Below, piece by piece: positions 42,531 to 51,907 of a DNA stretch of 64,000 nt; position 1 is the stretch's first letter, and the number at the start of each line of letters is the position of its first letter. The DNA is from Corynebacterium ammoniagenes DSM 20306 (GTDB taxonomy: Bacteria; Actinomycetota; Actinomycetes; Mycobacteriales; Mycobacteriaceae). A program made the position numbers and the translations under genes. The notes under the pieces were generated by a model. It saw only the letters and a list, made by a program, of their open reading frames with translations, was not told the origin of the DNA and did no database searches. The stretch spans positions 558,001-622,000 of the forward strand of contig NZ_CP009244.1 in assembly GCF_001941425.1 (NCBI RefSeq), in the 5' to 3' direction.

Positions 42531-45500
42531 ATGAGGTTCAACGGCGGAAGTCAATTGTCGTGGTCTCGGATTGAGAGGATTTTATCCGGTCGGCCGGGGC
42601 CGACGCCAGTGCCTGTCTATGATGCGCCGGAAAAGGTTTCCGAGGGTGTGCATCGACAAGCAAAGCGTCGTGCGCAAGTTCCTTTTGCGGAGCTGCATGC
42701 TACTTCTTGCTACTCTTTTCTCACCGGCGCATCGGAGCCGGAAGAAATCGTGGAAAGAGCCGTTGAGCTGGGTTTGGAAGCTGTTGCGATTGTAGACCGC
42801 GATGGTTTTTATGGCCTGATGAAATTTGCCGAAGCCGCAGCATTGCAGAACCTTCCAACGGTCTATGGCGTGGAGTTATCTTTAGGCGAAAAGCCGACGG
42901 GGCTGTTGGCTTTAGCGCGCGGTCCGGAAGGATACCGGCGCCTTTCGCGCCTGGTGGCGCAAGCGCGCATGGTGACGAAAGAAAAAGATGAAGTGCGCTA
43001 TCCATCGCGTGCGGCAATAGCCGAACAATTAGGCGATGAGTGCGTTATTGTTGCCGGATATGAGTGGGCAGAGGAGATAGATGCGCTCGTAGCGGAGTTC
43101 GGTGCGCAAAATGTGGTGCTGGAATACGCAGCAACGTTATCTCCGGAAGATACGGACCATCATGAAATTTTAGATGAGATTCGTGCCCGCCACGGCCTGC
43201 GTGCGATTGCCACGGCGCTGCCAGCCGCAGCTAATCGCACCGATGCGCGCCTGGCCGCAGCTAAGCGTGCGCTGGCGCGGCGGGAATCGCTGGAAAAATC
43301 TGAACCTGCGCAACACCCCATGGGCGCGCAGTGGCTGCGCTCTGGCCAACAAATGCTCACTCTGATGCCCGACCGCGGTGAAGAAATCGCGTATACCGTC
43401 GAACTCGCCCACGAGTTGGCTTTTACCTGGGATGCCTTGGCACCAAACCTGCCGCATTGTGACGTGCCTGAAGGCTTTGATGAGATGAGCTGGTTGCGGG
43501 AATTAGTACGCCAGCGCGCCCCGGAGCGCTACCGCGCACACCCGCGGTCGTGGGAGAAGGCGCAGCAGCAGATTGAACATGAGCTCGCGGTGATTGAAAA
43601 GCTGGGGTTTCCAGGCTATTTCCTCATCGTTACCGATATCGTGGATTTTTGCGCGCGCAGCAATATCTTGTGCCAAGGGCGTGGTTCGGCAGCAAACTCC
43701 GTGGTGTGTTTTGTCTTAGGCATTACTAATGCAGAGCCCATCTCCGCGCAGTTACTCTTTGAGCGTTTCTTATCCCCAGACCGGGATGGCCCGCCGGATA
43801 TTGACGTAGATATTGAATCGGGCCGGCGCGAAGAAGTCATTCAGTATGTCTATAGCTTCTATGGCCGCGACCGCGCAGCGCAGGTAGCTAACGTGATTAC
43901 CTATCGCCGCAAGGGTGCGCTGCGCGATGCCGCACGTGCCTTGGGCTATCCCCAAGGTGCCGGGGATGCGTGGTCGAAAGGGATTGCCGAACCCCCAGAG
44001 GATGTCTCTGAGCTGGCAGAGAAATTTCGCGGGCAACCGCGGCATCTAGGCATTCACTCCGGCGGCATGGTTTTATGTGATCGCCCGATTGCGGATGTGG
44101 TGCCCATGGAGTGGGCACGCATGGAAGACCGCTCGGTGCTGCAGTGGGATAAAGATGATTGTGCCGCCGCTGGTTTGGTGAAGTTCGACCTTTTGGGCCT
44201 AGGCATGCTGGAAGCTATTCACCACATGGTGGATTTGGTCAAAGAAACCCGCGGCAAGACCATTAACCTGTGGGAATTAGATCTCGCGGACCCGGGAGTC
44301 TATGCCATGTTATCGCGCGCTGATGCCGTCGGCGTGTTCCAAGTCGAATCCCGCGCGCAGCTAGCCACGCTGCCTCGGCTCAAGCCGCGCCGCTTTTTCG
44401 ACCTAGTGGTTGAAGTTGCCTTGATTCGCCCCGGACCTATCCAGGGCGGATCGGTGCACCCGTATTTGCGGCGGCGCAATGGGGAAGAAGAAATCACCTA
44501 CGATCACCCGGTGTTGGAGAAGTCTTTGGGCAAGACTCTGGGGATTCCGCTGTTTCAGGAACAACTGATGCAAATTGCTGTCGATGCTGCGGGGTTTTCC
44601 GGGGCCGAAGCCGATGAGCTGCGCCGCGCGATGGGTTCGAAGCGCTCCCCGCAGCGCATGGAGGCACTACGCCAGCGCTTTTTTAACGGCTTGTGGGAGA
44701 CCAACCAGATTGACGGGGAGGTCGCATTGACCTTGTGGAATAAGATTGTGGCTTTTGCCGCCTATGGCTTTCCGGAATCTCACGCGCAGTCTTTTGCGTC
44801 CCTGGTGTATTTCTCGGCGTGGTTTAAATGTTTCTACCCAGCGGAATTTTGCGTGGGCTTATTGCGCGCGCAGCCGATGGGCTTTTACTCCCCGCAGTCT
44901 TTAATCCAGGATGCCCGCCGGCACGGGGTGCGCATTTTGCCTGTCGATGTCAACGCCTCCGGCACCGAAGCCCGCATCGAAAAGCACTCTGGCAAAAACG
45001 GCGACGATGATTTCGCCATTAGAATCGGGCTGAACTTGGTGCAGGGACTGAGCAAAGTCACCGACCGGATTGAAGAAGATGCACCCTATAAGGATATGGC
45101 GGACTTGGCGCGCCGGGCAGATCTCACCACGGCGCACTTAGAAGCGCTGGCGAAGGCAGGGGCGTTGGATGGTTTTGGGCTGAGTCGTCGTCAAGCGTTG
45201 TGGAATGCGCGCGTGGCAGCGACGGAACGCGAAGGCATGCTGCCGGGGCTGACCATTACCGAAGCGCCAGCCTTGCCGGGCATGAGCTTGATGGAATTAG
45301 TCGCCACCGATATTTCTGCCACGGGGGTCACGCATAATCTGCAGCCGATGCAGCTGATTCGTCCCCCAGGTGTGCTGACCGCCGCGGAGTTAAAAACCGC
45401 GGAGGACGGATCACGTATCCGGGTGGCGGGCATCGTCACGCATCGACAGCGTCCCCAAACTGCCTCTGGCGTGACCTTTTTCGGCCTGGAAGATGAAACC

Positions 45501-45689
45501 GGACTGATCAACGTCATGGTCACCCCAGGGTTGTGGAAACGCAATAAGGTCGTCGCGCGCACGGCGAAGGCATTGATCATTCGCGGGATTGTCTCCAATG
45601 CCAATGGGGCAGCGACGGTGACGGCCGATAAATTAGAGGCACTGGATGTGGGCACTTTCATGTCACGGGGAAGCAGGGATTTCCAGTAG
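42531..45689 (+). CDS. dnaE2: Error-prone DNA polymerase III alpha subunit DnaE2
   Basis: A 1052-residue C-family polymerase, about 100 residues shorter than replicative DnaE1. The N-terminal PHP domain starts A-E-L-H-A-T-S-C-Y-S-F-L-T-G, the DnaE2 form of the H-x-H motif. The catalytic palm has G-R-G-S-A-A-N-S-V-V and P-D-I-D-V-D with the metal-binding Asp residues. A helix-hairpin-helix region (D-L-A-R-R-A-D-L) and an OB fold (R-V-A-G-I-V-T-H-R-Q-R-P-Q-T) follow. DnaE2 does translesion synthesis with ImuA' and ImuB. ATG at 42531 is chosen; the ORF extends upstream through the LexA box, which is not coding. Confidence 0.94.
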   Translation: MRFNGGSQLSWSRIERILSGRPGPTPVPVYDAPEKVSEGVHRQAKRRAQVPFAELHATSCYSFLTGASEPEEIVERAVELGLEAVAIVDRDGFYGLMKFAEAAALQNLPTVYGVELSLGEKPTGLLALARGPEGYRRLSRLVAQARMVTKEKDEVRYPSRAAIAEQLGDECVIVAGYEWAEEIDALVAEFGAQNVVLEYAATLSPEDTDHHEILDEIRARHGLRAIATALPAAANRTDARLAAAKRALARRESLEKSEPAQHPMGAQWLRSGQQMLTLMPDRGEEIAYTVELAHELAFTWDALAPNLPHCDVPEGFDEMSWLRELVRQRAPERYRAHPRSWEKAQQQIEHELAVIEKLGFPGYFLIVTDIVDFCARSNILCQGRGSAANSVVCFVLGITNAEPISAQLLFERFLSPDRDGPPDIDVDIESGRREEVIQYVYSFYGRDRAAQVANVITYRRKGALRDAARALGYPQGAGDAWSKGIAEPPEDVSELAEKFRGQPRHLGIHSGGMVLCDRPIADVVPMEWARMEDRSVLQWDKDDCAAAGLVKFDLLGLGMLEAIHHMVDLVKETRGKTINLWELDLADPGVYAMLSRADAVGVFQVESRAQLATLPRLKPRRFFDLVVEVALIRPGPIQGGSVHPYLRRRNGEEEITYDHPVLEKSLGKTLGIPLFQEQLMQIAVDAAGFSGAEADELRRAMGSKRSPQRMEALRQRFFNGLWETNQIDGEVALTLWNKIVAFAAYGFPESHAQSFASLVYFSAWFKCFYPAEFCVGLLRAQPMGFYSPQSLIQDARRHGVRILPVDVNASGTEARIEKHSGKNGDDDFAIRIGLNLVQGLSKVTDRIEEDAPYKDMADLARRADLTTAHLEALAKAGALDGFGLSRRQALWNARVAATEREGMLPGLTITEAPALPGMSLMELVATDISATGVTHNLQPMQLIRPPGVLTAAELKTAEDGSRIRVAGIVTHRQRPQTASGVTFFGLEDETGLINVMVTPGLWKRNKVVARTAKALIIRGIVSNANGAATVTADKLEALDVGTFMSRGSRDFQ
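42650..42661 (-). repeat. Dispersed 12-mer GCTTGTCGATGC within dnaE2
   Basis: Minus-strand copy of the 12-mer of 1978-1989, in the variable N-terminal extension of dnaE2 where it encodes parts of H-R-Q-A. Confidence 0.5.
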
Positions 45690-45700
45690 TGTAGGTTGCC

Positions 45701-46180
45701 ATGAGTTCACGCGATGTTGTCCCCAAAGGAATGAACCCGGTCTCCCCGGACCTGACCAAAGCACGCTACATAGTCAGTCTTTCCTGGATGGTGGTTTTGG
45801 CTCTCGCAGCTGGCGTCGCGGGCTACTTTCTGCACTGGTCGCTGTATATTGCCGCCGGCGTCTGTGTCGCGGTGATTCTCTGGTTACTATGGCTTATCCC
45901 ATCGCAGGTCAAACTCATGGGCTGGCAAGAAACCAATGATGAACTGCTGATTACCAAAGGTCGTTTGTGGCACCGGTTTACTGTGGTGCCTTATGGCCGT
46001 ATCCAATTCGTGGATGTCTCATCCGGCCCGGTAACCCGCATGCTGGGGTTAAAAACCGTGAAACTGCACACGGCCTCTGCCGGCACGGATGCCACCATCA
46101 AAGGCTTAGAGGCTGATACCGCGGATGCCTTGCGCGCCCGCTTGGCCGATAAGGCACGGGAGAGGATGAGCGGGCTGTGA
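45701..46180 (+). CDS. PH-domain (bPH2/DUF304) membrane protein
   Basis: A 159-residue membrane protein with two close transmembrane helices (about 27-65) and a C-terminal bacterial pleckstrin-homology domain (E-L-L-I-T-K-G-R-L-W-H-R-F-T-V-V-P-Y-G-R-I-Q-F-V-D-V). This is the YdbS-type small partner of a two-gene unit; the larger YdbT-like partner follows with a GTGA overlap. TAGTGT eight bases before the ATG suggests a leaderless start. These pairs are linked in Bacillus to bacteriocin/antimicrobial tolerance, but the role in actinobacteria is unknown. Confidence 0.83.
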   Translation: MSSRDVVPKGMNPVSPDLTKARYIVSLSWMVVLALAAGVAGYFLHWSLYIAAGVCVAVILWLLWLIPSQVKLMGWQETNDELLITKGRLWHRFTVVPYGRIQFVDVSSGPVTRMLGLKTVKLHTASAGTDATIKGLEADTADALRARLADKARERMSGL

Positions 46181-47654
46181 GCGACGAGAACCCGAAGACC
46201 ACCCCGGCAGCTCAACCACCGGAAGGTGACGGCTTTCGCCGCGTGCACCGGCTGACCCCGCTGCTGCATTTTTGGTCGCTAATTTTGGCCATCCTGGCTG
46301 TTTTCTCGTGCAGGTCAATGTGGAATTGCTCGGCGATATCTACACCTTCTTTACCGATGGCCACCTGGGCCAGGCCCTGCGCGGTACGGCGATTGCGCTT
46401 GGCGGGTTCGTCGTGGTCTGCCTGGTTATTTGGCTAGCCTCTGGTATCTGGTGGCGGCGTTTGGGCTTTAAGCTTGACGATGAAGAAATCTCCCTGCGCC
46501 GCGGCGTACTATCCAAGTCTTTGCGTTCTGCGCGCTATGACCGCACCCAAGCGGTTGACGTGGTGGAAGATTTAATCGCGCGTATTTTTGGCCTCGCCTC
46601 CGTGCGCGTGGAAACCGCCGGCGGTACGTCTTCGGTCATTGAAATCGCGTACCTGAAAAAGGCTGAGGCAGAAAAGCTGCGGTTGGAAGTCCTCGCGCAC
46701 GTCCACGGCGTGGTCGATGAACCAGGTGAACCCGAGGAAGCACTTGATGCAGAGCCTCATCGCATCGCTGCCGAGCACCCAGATATCATTCCGGAGATTC
46801 CCATTCGCCGCTCCCTGGCTGCGGCTGGGTTGCGGGTCATGACGATTTTGACGATTGCATTGGTTATCGTCATCATCGTCACGCCAGTGCCACTGAGTAC
46901 CGTAATTCCTATTTTGGTCGGTCTCGTTCCCGGCGTGTGGGGCATCTTGGATTCCTCATGGCGGTTTAATGCGCAAGTCAATGAGGAAGAAAACACGCTC
47001 AACATTGCCTATGGCCTGGCCGATCGCCGCCGGCAGTCCATCCGCATCGAGCGCATCCACGGCGTGCGCGTGACCCAACCATTTCTGTGGCGCATGCTCG
47101 GTTGGTATGAAGTCAGCGTCTCCGTTGCCGGCTATGGCAGCGCCAGCGGTGGCTCCCAGTCAGGCTCCACGCGCATCTTGCCGGTGGGAAGCAGGGAATT
47201 GGCATTGACGCTTTTTGAGCGCGTGAGTGATTTAAGCGCTGAGCACATTGCCACCTACGCCCAACCGGAAGGTTATGAACAGGCCGAATTTACCTCGCCG
47301 GAGCGTGCGGTGTGGTCATCGCCGTTAGACCACAAACAGCAGGCAGTTACTTTGCTTGACGATGACACCATTGCCGTTACCCACGCCGGCCGCATCAACC
47401 GGCGCGTGACTGCGGTAAGCACGGCGCATATTCAGGAACTGACATTTAAAGCAGGACCCTTGCGCCAGATCTTGGGGCTGGGGACCGTCACCTTTGAAAT
47501 GGTTGCGGGACCGGCAAAGCTTGCCGGCGAGGACCTGGAATATGCGCAGTGCGCTGAACTTATCAACCGGCTGCGAGCACGTGAGCTGCCCGCGATGAGC
47601 GCCAGCACTCAGCCCACCATCACCGAAGCCGAAACGGACGCTGAGAAGGATTAA
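46177..47654 (+). pseudogene. PH-domain (YdbT-like) membrane protein, frameshifted
   Basis: The gene starts at GTG 46177 in frame with the overlap to its partner (M-S-D-E-N-P-K), runs about 43 codons into its first transmembrane helix (L-A-I/V-F), then hits a frame break near 46302-46306. In the -1 frame the same helix continues (F-L-V-Q-V-N-V-E-L-L) and the protein stays open to 47654, about 490 residues in total. The downstream frame alone begins at a TTG (46272) with no ribosome site, inside the broken helix. One missing C in TTTTCTCGTG would explain everything. It contains two or three bPH2 domains. Real mutation, assembly error or ribosomal slippage cannot be separated here. Confidence 0.7.
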
Positions 47655-48118
47655 ACACCACCGGGGAAGCCGAGCTGGCGCCAAGCTTCATACACGGCGG
47701 TGGAAGCGGCATTGGATAGGTTCATCGAGCGGCGCGCAGGAACCATGGGGATGCGCACTTCTTGGGTGATGCGCGGATGCGCGAGGTGCTCCGCCGGCAG
47801 GCCGGTGGGTTCGGTGCCGAATAACAACACGTCACCATCGGTGTATTCCACATCGGTAAACCAGTCGGTGGCGTTGGTGGTAAACGCAAAGACGCGCGCG
47901 CCGGGCAGAGCGTCCATACAGGCGTCGAAGTCGGGGTGAATCTTTAAATCCGCCAGGTCATGGTAGTCCAGGCCGGCGCGTTTGAGGTGTTTATCATCGA
48001 AGTTAAAACCCAGCGGTTCCACCAGATGAAGCTTGGCACCAGTAACGGCGGCAGTGCGAATGGCATTGCCAGTATTGGTGGGAATGACAGGATTATCGAA
48101 CACGATGTGTAACGGCAT
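47651..48118 (-). CDS. trmL: tRNA (cytidine/uridine-2'-O-)-methyltransferase TrmL
   Basis: A 155-residue minimal SPOUT methyltransferase that 2'-O-methylates the wobble base (34) of tRNA-Leu. It starts [16 protein letters not shown], has the family block [11 protein letters not shown] and the C-terminal knot [15 protein letters not shown]. The ORF is open far upstream on the minus strand through folD, but ATG at 48118 matches the family and has TAAACT seven bases upstream (leaderless). It converges with the PH-domain gene, overlapping by 4 nt. Confidence 0.92.
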   Translation of the reverse strand: MPLHIVFDNPVIPTNTGNAIRTAAVTGAKLHLVEPLGFNFDDKHLKRAGLDYHDLADLKIHPDFDACMDALPGARVFAFTTNATDWFTDVEYTDGDVLLFGTEPTGLPAEHLAHPRITQEVRIPMVPARRSMNLSNAASTAVYEAWRQLGFPGGV

Positions 48119-48125
48119 AGGGATA

Positions 48126-48135
48126 AGTTTAAGAT
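48126..48135. promoter_or_regulatory. Overlapping divergent -10 elements of trmL and folD
   Basis: TAAACT for trmL (minus strand, 48126-48131) and TAAGAT for folD (plus strand, 48130-48135) share two bases. Each lies seven bases from its own ATG, so both mRNAs are predicted leaderless and the -35 regions fall inside the opposite gene. Confidence 0.45.
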
Positions 48136-48142
48136 GGGGTGC

Positions 48143-48988
48143 ATGACTGCAACCACTTTGGATGGAAAACTGTACCGCGCCGAGCTCTTTGAAGACCTCA
48201 AAAAGCGGGTTGCCGCGCTGGATGAACAGCCAGGGCTCGCGACTGTTTTGGTAGGAGAAGATCCGGGATCTCACTCGTATGTGAAGATGAAACACCGCGA
48301 TTGTGAAGAGTTGGGAATTGCCTCCATCCGCAAGGATCTGCCAGAAGATACCACGCAGGAAGAACTGGAAGCAGTCATCGCGGAGCTCAACGCCGATGAC
48401 AAAGTCACCGGATACATCGTCCAGCTGCCGCTGCCGAAGCACCTCAATGAAAACCGCATCTTGGAACTGATTGACCCGGATAAAGATGCTGATGGCCTGC
48501 ACCCGGTCAACCTGGGCAAGCTCGTGCTCAACGAAGAGGCACCGCTGCCTTGTACCCCGAATGGCTGCATTTCTTTGCTGCGCCGCTACAACGTCAATAT
48601 CGATGGCGCCAAGGTGGTTGTCATCGGCCGCGGAGTAACCGTGGGCCGTCCCATTGGCTTGATGTTGACTCGTCGTAGCGAAAATGCCACCGTGACCTTG
48701 TGCCACACCGGAACGAAAGATCTTCAGGCAGAAACCCTGGCCGCAGATATCATCATCGCGGCCGCTGGCAAGCCGCACATGCTTACCGCGGATATGGTCA
48801 AAGAAGGCGCTGCCATCTTGGACGTGGGAGTATCGCGCGTAGACGGCAAGCTTGCCGGCGACGTGCACCCTGATGTGTGGGACAAGGCCGGATTTATTTC
48901 TCCGAACCCAGGCGGCGTTGGCCCGCTGACTCGTACCTTCTTGGTCTCCAACATCGTGGAGCGGGCAGAAAAGCTCGCGGCGAAGTAG
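48143..48988 (+). CDS. folD: Bifunctional methylene-THF dehydrogenase / methenyl-THF cyclohydrolase
   Basis: Interconverts 5,10-methylene-THF and 10-formyl-THF, supplying one-carbon units for purines and formyl-Met. The 281-residue product has Y-V-K-M-K (catalytic Lys), Q-L-P-L-P-K-H, the D-K-D-A-D-G-L-H segment, G-R-G-V-T-V-G-R-P in the NADP site and P-G-G-V-G-P-L-T-R near the C-terminus. ATG at 48143 is preferred over 48134 because the -10 box lies seven bases before it. Confidence 0.95.
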   Translation: MTATTLDGKLYRAELFEDLKKRVAALDEQPGLATVLVGEDPGSHSYVKMKHRDCEELGIASIRKDLPEDTTQEELEAVIAELNADDKVTGYIVQLPLPKHLNENRILELIDPDKDADGLHPVNLGKLVLNEEAPLPCTPNGCISLLRRYNVNIDGAKVVVIGRGVTVGRPIGLMLTRRSENATVTLCHTGTKDLQAETLAADIIIAAAGKPHMLTADMVKEGAAILDVGVSRVDGKLAGDVHPDVWDKAGFISPNPGGVGPLTRTFLVSNIVERAEKLAAK

Positions 48989-49005
48989 GAAACACCATCG
49001 CCACC

Positions 49006-49323
49006 ATGCTCTCTGTGTCGAATCCCCATGACGTCCACTTGCAGCCCTCGCCGCTTCCTGGCTGGCTGCAGTGGGTGTTCATCGCGCTTTTTGGCGTCGG
49101 GGTGGCAGCTTCCGGGGTGATGAGTCTAATGGAGCACTGGCGCCGCGCCACCTTCATCCTGGGCGCGGCCATGATCTGGCTAGCAGTCGTGCGCAGAACC
49201 TGTGATTCACACCGGGTCGGAGTCTTGGCCGTGCGCTCACGCCGATTTGATATGAGCTTTTCGGTCGCCATCGGCGCAGCCCTAGTGTGGCTCTCGGCCT
49301 CGGTTGATGCACTAGGAAGTTAA
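49006..49323 (+). CDS. DUF3017 family membrane protein
   Basis: A small 105-residue membrane protein with three predicted helices (about 20-40, 48-63 and 86-102) and a basic cytoplasmic loop (A-V-R-S-R-R-F). It lies 17 nt after folD, as DUF3017 proteins do in related genomes. ATG at 49006 is chosen; the frame continues upstream through folD in another reading frame. Function unknown. Confidence 0.78.
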   Translation: MLSVSNPHDVHLQPSPLPGWLQWVFIALFGVGVAASGVMSLMEHWRRATFILGAAMIWLAVVRRTCDSHRVGVLAVRSRRFDMSFSVAIGAALVWLSASVDALGS

Positions 49324-49341
49324 TCCTGGCATCAGCCGAGG

Positions 49342-50484
49342 TTAGATGATGTATTCATCACCGATTCGAAACTCCACACCATCAATAGACTCCGCACCCT
49401 CGGGCAGGGTCTGCTTAATGAAATTGCGCAGAATGCGGTCCATCTGGCGGCCTTCGACCAAGAAAGCATCGTGGCCGACGGGGGAGGACAACTTGGCCAT
49501 GGCCAGCAGGTTGCCCAAGTTGCGCGAGATATGTTCTTGCTGGTGATACGGGTACAAAATATCGGTATCTACGCCGACGACCATGGTGGGTACCTGCGAC
49601 GAAGCCAAAGCTTTGTTGAGCCCGCCGCGGCCGCGGCCAATATCGTGCCGGTTAAGAGATTCGGTCAGCGTCACGTACGAGCCTGCATCGAAACGCTGCG
49701 TCAGCTTGGCTCCCTGGTAATCCAGATAGGAATTAACCGCAAAGCGCTGATCCTTTTTCCGGTACGCACCCAGGGGATTTTCCCCGGCCTGCGCAGACGT
49801 TCCAAAGCGCTCATCGATTTCCATTTCCCCGCGGTAGGTTAAATGCGCAATCCGGCGCGCGGCAGCCAAGCCCTCATCAGGGCTCTGGCCGGCGTAGTAG
49901 TCACCGCCTTGCCACAGCGGGTCGCGCTCAATCGCGGAAATCTGCGCGGACTGAATACCAATCTGCCACGCAGAAGCGCGCGCGGAGACCGCAATAACAC
50001 ACGCCGCCTGCATCATCTCGGGGTAGAGCAAGGTCCACTCCAACGTGCGCGCCCCACCCATAGAACCACCGATGATGGCATGGACTTCCGCAATGCCTAA
50101 GACATCGAGAAAACGCTTTTCGGCCTCGACTTGGTCGCGGATAGACACCGCAGGAAAGCGCGAGCCATACGGCGTGCCGTCAAAATCCGAGCTCGGCCCG
50201 GTTGAGCCATTGCATCCGCCGAGCACATTAGTGGCAATAACGCACCAAGTATCCGTATCTAGCGCCTTGCCCGGCCCCACCAAATCGCACCACCAGGTGG
50301 CCACATCAGAATCACCGGTTAAGGCATGTTCAATCAGCAGCACATTGGATCCGCGGTATTCGCCCCAGCGCTGATATGCAAGATCAACGGCAGGCAGTTG
50401 GGCACCGGCTTCGGTGGTAAAAGATCCGATGGCAACGGTGGCAAGGACGCCTTCATCGGCAAGCGAAACGTGCTGTGCAACCAT
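49342..50484 (-). CDS. metX: Homoserine O-acetyltransferase
   Basis: Transfers acetyl from acetyl-CoA to homoserine, the first step specific to methionine. The 380-residue alpha/beta-hydrolase has the nucleophile elbow G-G-S-M-G-G, the family block L-T-G-D-S-D-V-A-T-W-W and the C-terminal catalytic G-H-D-A-F-L. It overlaps the metY stop by one base (shared T of TAATG), so both enzymes of O-acetylhomoserine formation and sulfhydrylation are made from one transcript starting at metY. Confidence 0.95.
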   Translation of the reverse strand: MVAQHVSLADEGVLATVAIGSFTTEAGAQLPAVDLAYQRWGEYRGSNVLLIEHALTGDSDVATWWCDLVGPGKALDTDTWCVIATNVLGGCNGSTGPSSDFDGTPYGSRFPAVSIRDQVEAEKRFLDVLGIAEVHAIIGGSMGGARTLEWTLLYPEMMQAACVIAVSARASAWQIGIQSAQISAIERDPLWQGGDYYAGQSPDEGLAAARRIAHLTYRGEMEIDERFGTSAQAGENPLGAYRKKDQRFAVNSYLDYQGAKLTQRFDAGSYVTLTESLNRHDIGRGRGGLNKALASSQVPTMVVGVDTDILYPYHQQEHISRNLGNLLAMAKLSSPVGHDAFLVEGRQMDRILRNFIKQTLPEGAESIDGVEFRIGDEYII

Positions 50485-51797
50485 TAGAGCGCGGCGAATC
50501 CCAGTTCAAGGTCAGCGATGATGTCGTCAATGTTTTCAATGCCGACGGACAGGCGGATGGTGGCCTGGGTAATACCAGCCACGCGCAAGCCTTCTTCATC
50601 AGACTGGGAGTGGGTCGTCGATGCAGGGTGGACTACCAGCGAGCGGGTATCGCCGATATTGGCCAGGTTGGAGTGCAGCTTGAGCGCATCAATAAAGGCC
50701 CAGGCCTCATCCTTGCTGCCATCAATTTCAAAGGACAGCACCGAACCGGTGGAGGTATAGCCCAAACGTTCCTTGACGTCCTTATAAGGGCTGGAATCTA
50801 GGCCCGCGTAGTTGACCTTGGTCACCTTGTCGTGTGCTTCGAGGTACTCGGCTACCTTTTGCGCGTTTTCGCCATGCTTATCGATGCGCAGCTGCAGCGT
50901 TTCCAGACCCGCCAGCGTTACCCAGGCGTTGAATGGGGACAGAGCAGCGCCGGTATCGCGCAGGATGCCCGCGCGTGCCTTGAGCGCGAATGCTGGCGCG
51001 CCCAAATCGGCGTACTTGAGACCGTGGTATGCGGCATCTGGGGTGACAAAGTAGGGAAACACTGGCTTGCCGTCGCGTTCGACGGTCCAGTCGAACTTGC
51101 CGCCGTCGACGATGACACCACCCATGGACGAGCCATTGCCTGAGTAGAACTTGGTGGTGGATGCGACGACGATGTCCGCGCCGAGTTCCAGCGGGCGGGC
51201 AACGGCTGCGGTAGCAATCGTGTTATCCACGATTAGGGGTACTTGATTATTGTGCGCGACCTCGGCAATAGCTGGAATATCGAGGATATCCGCAATCGGG
51301 TTGCCAAAAGTCTCAGCGTAGAGCGCACGGGTATTGGGCTGGACGGCATCAGCCCATGATTGTGGATCATCGGGGTCTTCGACCAGCGTTACCTCAATGC
51401 CTAAGCGCTGCAAGGTAATGGTGAACAAGGTTGTGGTGCCGCCGTACAGGCGTGGGGAGGAGACAATGTGATCGCCTGCCGAGGCCAGGTTAATAATGGC
51501 TGCGGTCTGCGCTGCCTGCCCGGACGCGAAAGCGACTGCGTCCACGCCGCCTTCCAAGCTCGCAATGCGTGCTTCTAAAGCGCCAGTGGTGGGGTTGGTC
51601 AGGCGGGTATAAATCGGGCCGGCATCCGAAAGGTTAAAGCGGTTTGCGGCGTGTTCTGCCGAGTCAAAGACGAAAGAAGTCGTCTGGTGGATGGGAACGT
51701 TGCGGGAGTTAGAAGATCCGTCCAAGTCTTGCCCCACGTGCAGAGCGCGGGTTTCTAGGGACCAGTTTTCGAAGTTGCTGTTGTCGTATTTTGTCAT
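50484..51797 (-). CDS. metY: O-acetylhomoserine sulfhydrylase
   Basis: PLP enzyme that makes homocysteine directly from O-acetylhomoserine and sulfide. The 437-residue product shows S-x-S-N-S-R-N/I-P-x-H-Q-T-T-S near the N-terminus, the PLP phosphate segment A-S-G-Q-A-A, and the Schiff-base Lys in A-S-T-T-K-F. ATG at 51797 is used (M-T-K-Y-D-N); the ORF extends three codons further. First gene of metY-metX, with a McbR-like operator 76-91 nt upstream. Confidence 0.95.
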   Translation of the reverse strand: MTKYDNSNFENWSLETRALHVGQDLDGSSNSRNVPIHQTTSFVFDSAEHAANRFNLSDAGPIYTRLTNPTTGALEARIASLEGGVDAVAFASGQAAQTAAIINLASAGDHIVSSPRLYGGTTTLFTITLQRLGIEVTLVEDPDDPQSWADAVQPNTRALYAETFGNPIADILDIPAIAEVAHNNQVPLIVDNTIATAAVARPLELGADIVVASTTKFYSGNGSSMGGVIVDGGKFDWTVERDGKPVFPYFVTPDAAYHGLKYADLGAPAFALKARAGILRDTGAALSPFNAWVTLAGLETLQLRIDKHGENAQKVAEYLEAHDKVTKVNYAGLDSSPYKDVKERLGYTSTGSVLSFEIDGSKDEAWAFIDALKLHSNLANIGDTRSLVVHPASTTHSQSDEEGLRVAGITQATIRLSVGIENIDDIIADLELGFAAL

Positions 51798-51872
51798 ACC
51801 TGGCACGGTACCTGTGGGGCATGGCAGCTTTCACCTTTGGAATTGAACATGCAGGCAGTGCGAGAATATAAA

Positions 51873-51888
51873 TAGACAAAGCGGTATT
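51873..51888. promoter_or_regulatory. McbR-like operator upstream of metY-metX
   Basis: TAGAC-AAAGCG-GTATT: one perfect half-site of TAGAC-N6-GTCTA plus a degenerate half. On the minus strand it overlaps the region just upstream of a TATATT -10-like hexamer (51865-51870). In C. glutamicum McbR represses metY and other sulfur-metabolism genes. Confidence 0.55.
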
Positions 51889-51907
51889 GTTTTGCGTAGT
51901 AAGCGGT

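Noticed and set aside
46300..46306. Programmed -1 frameshift at the PH-domain gene
   Set aside because: T-TTC can slip, but there is no X-XXY-YYZ heptamer and no convincing downstream pseudoknot; a one-base deletion or assembly error is simpler.
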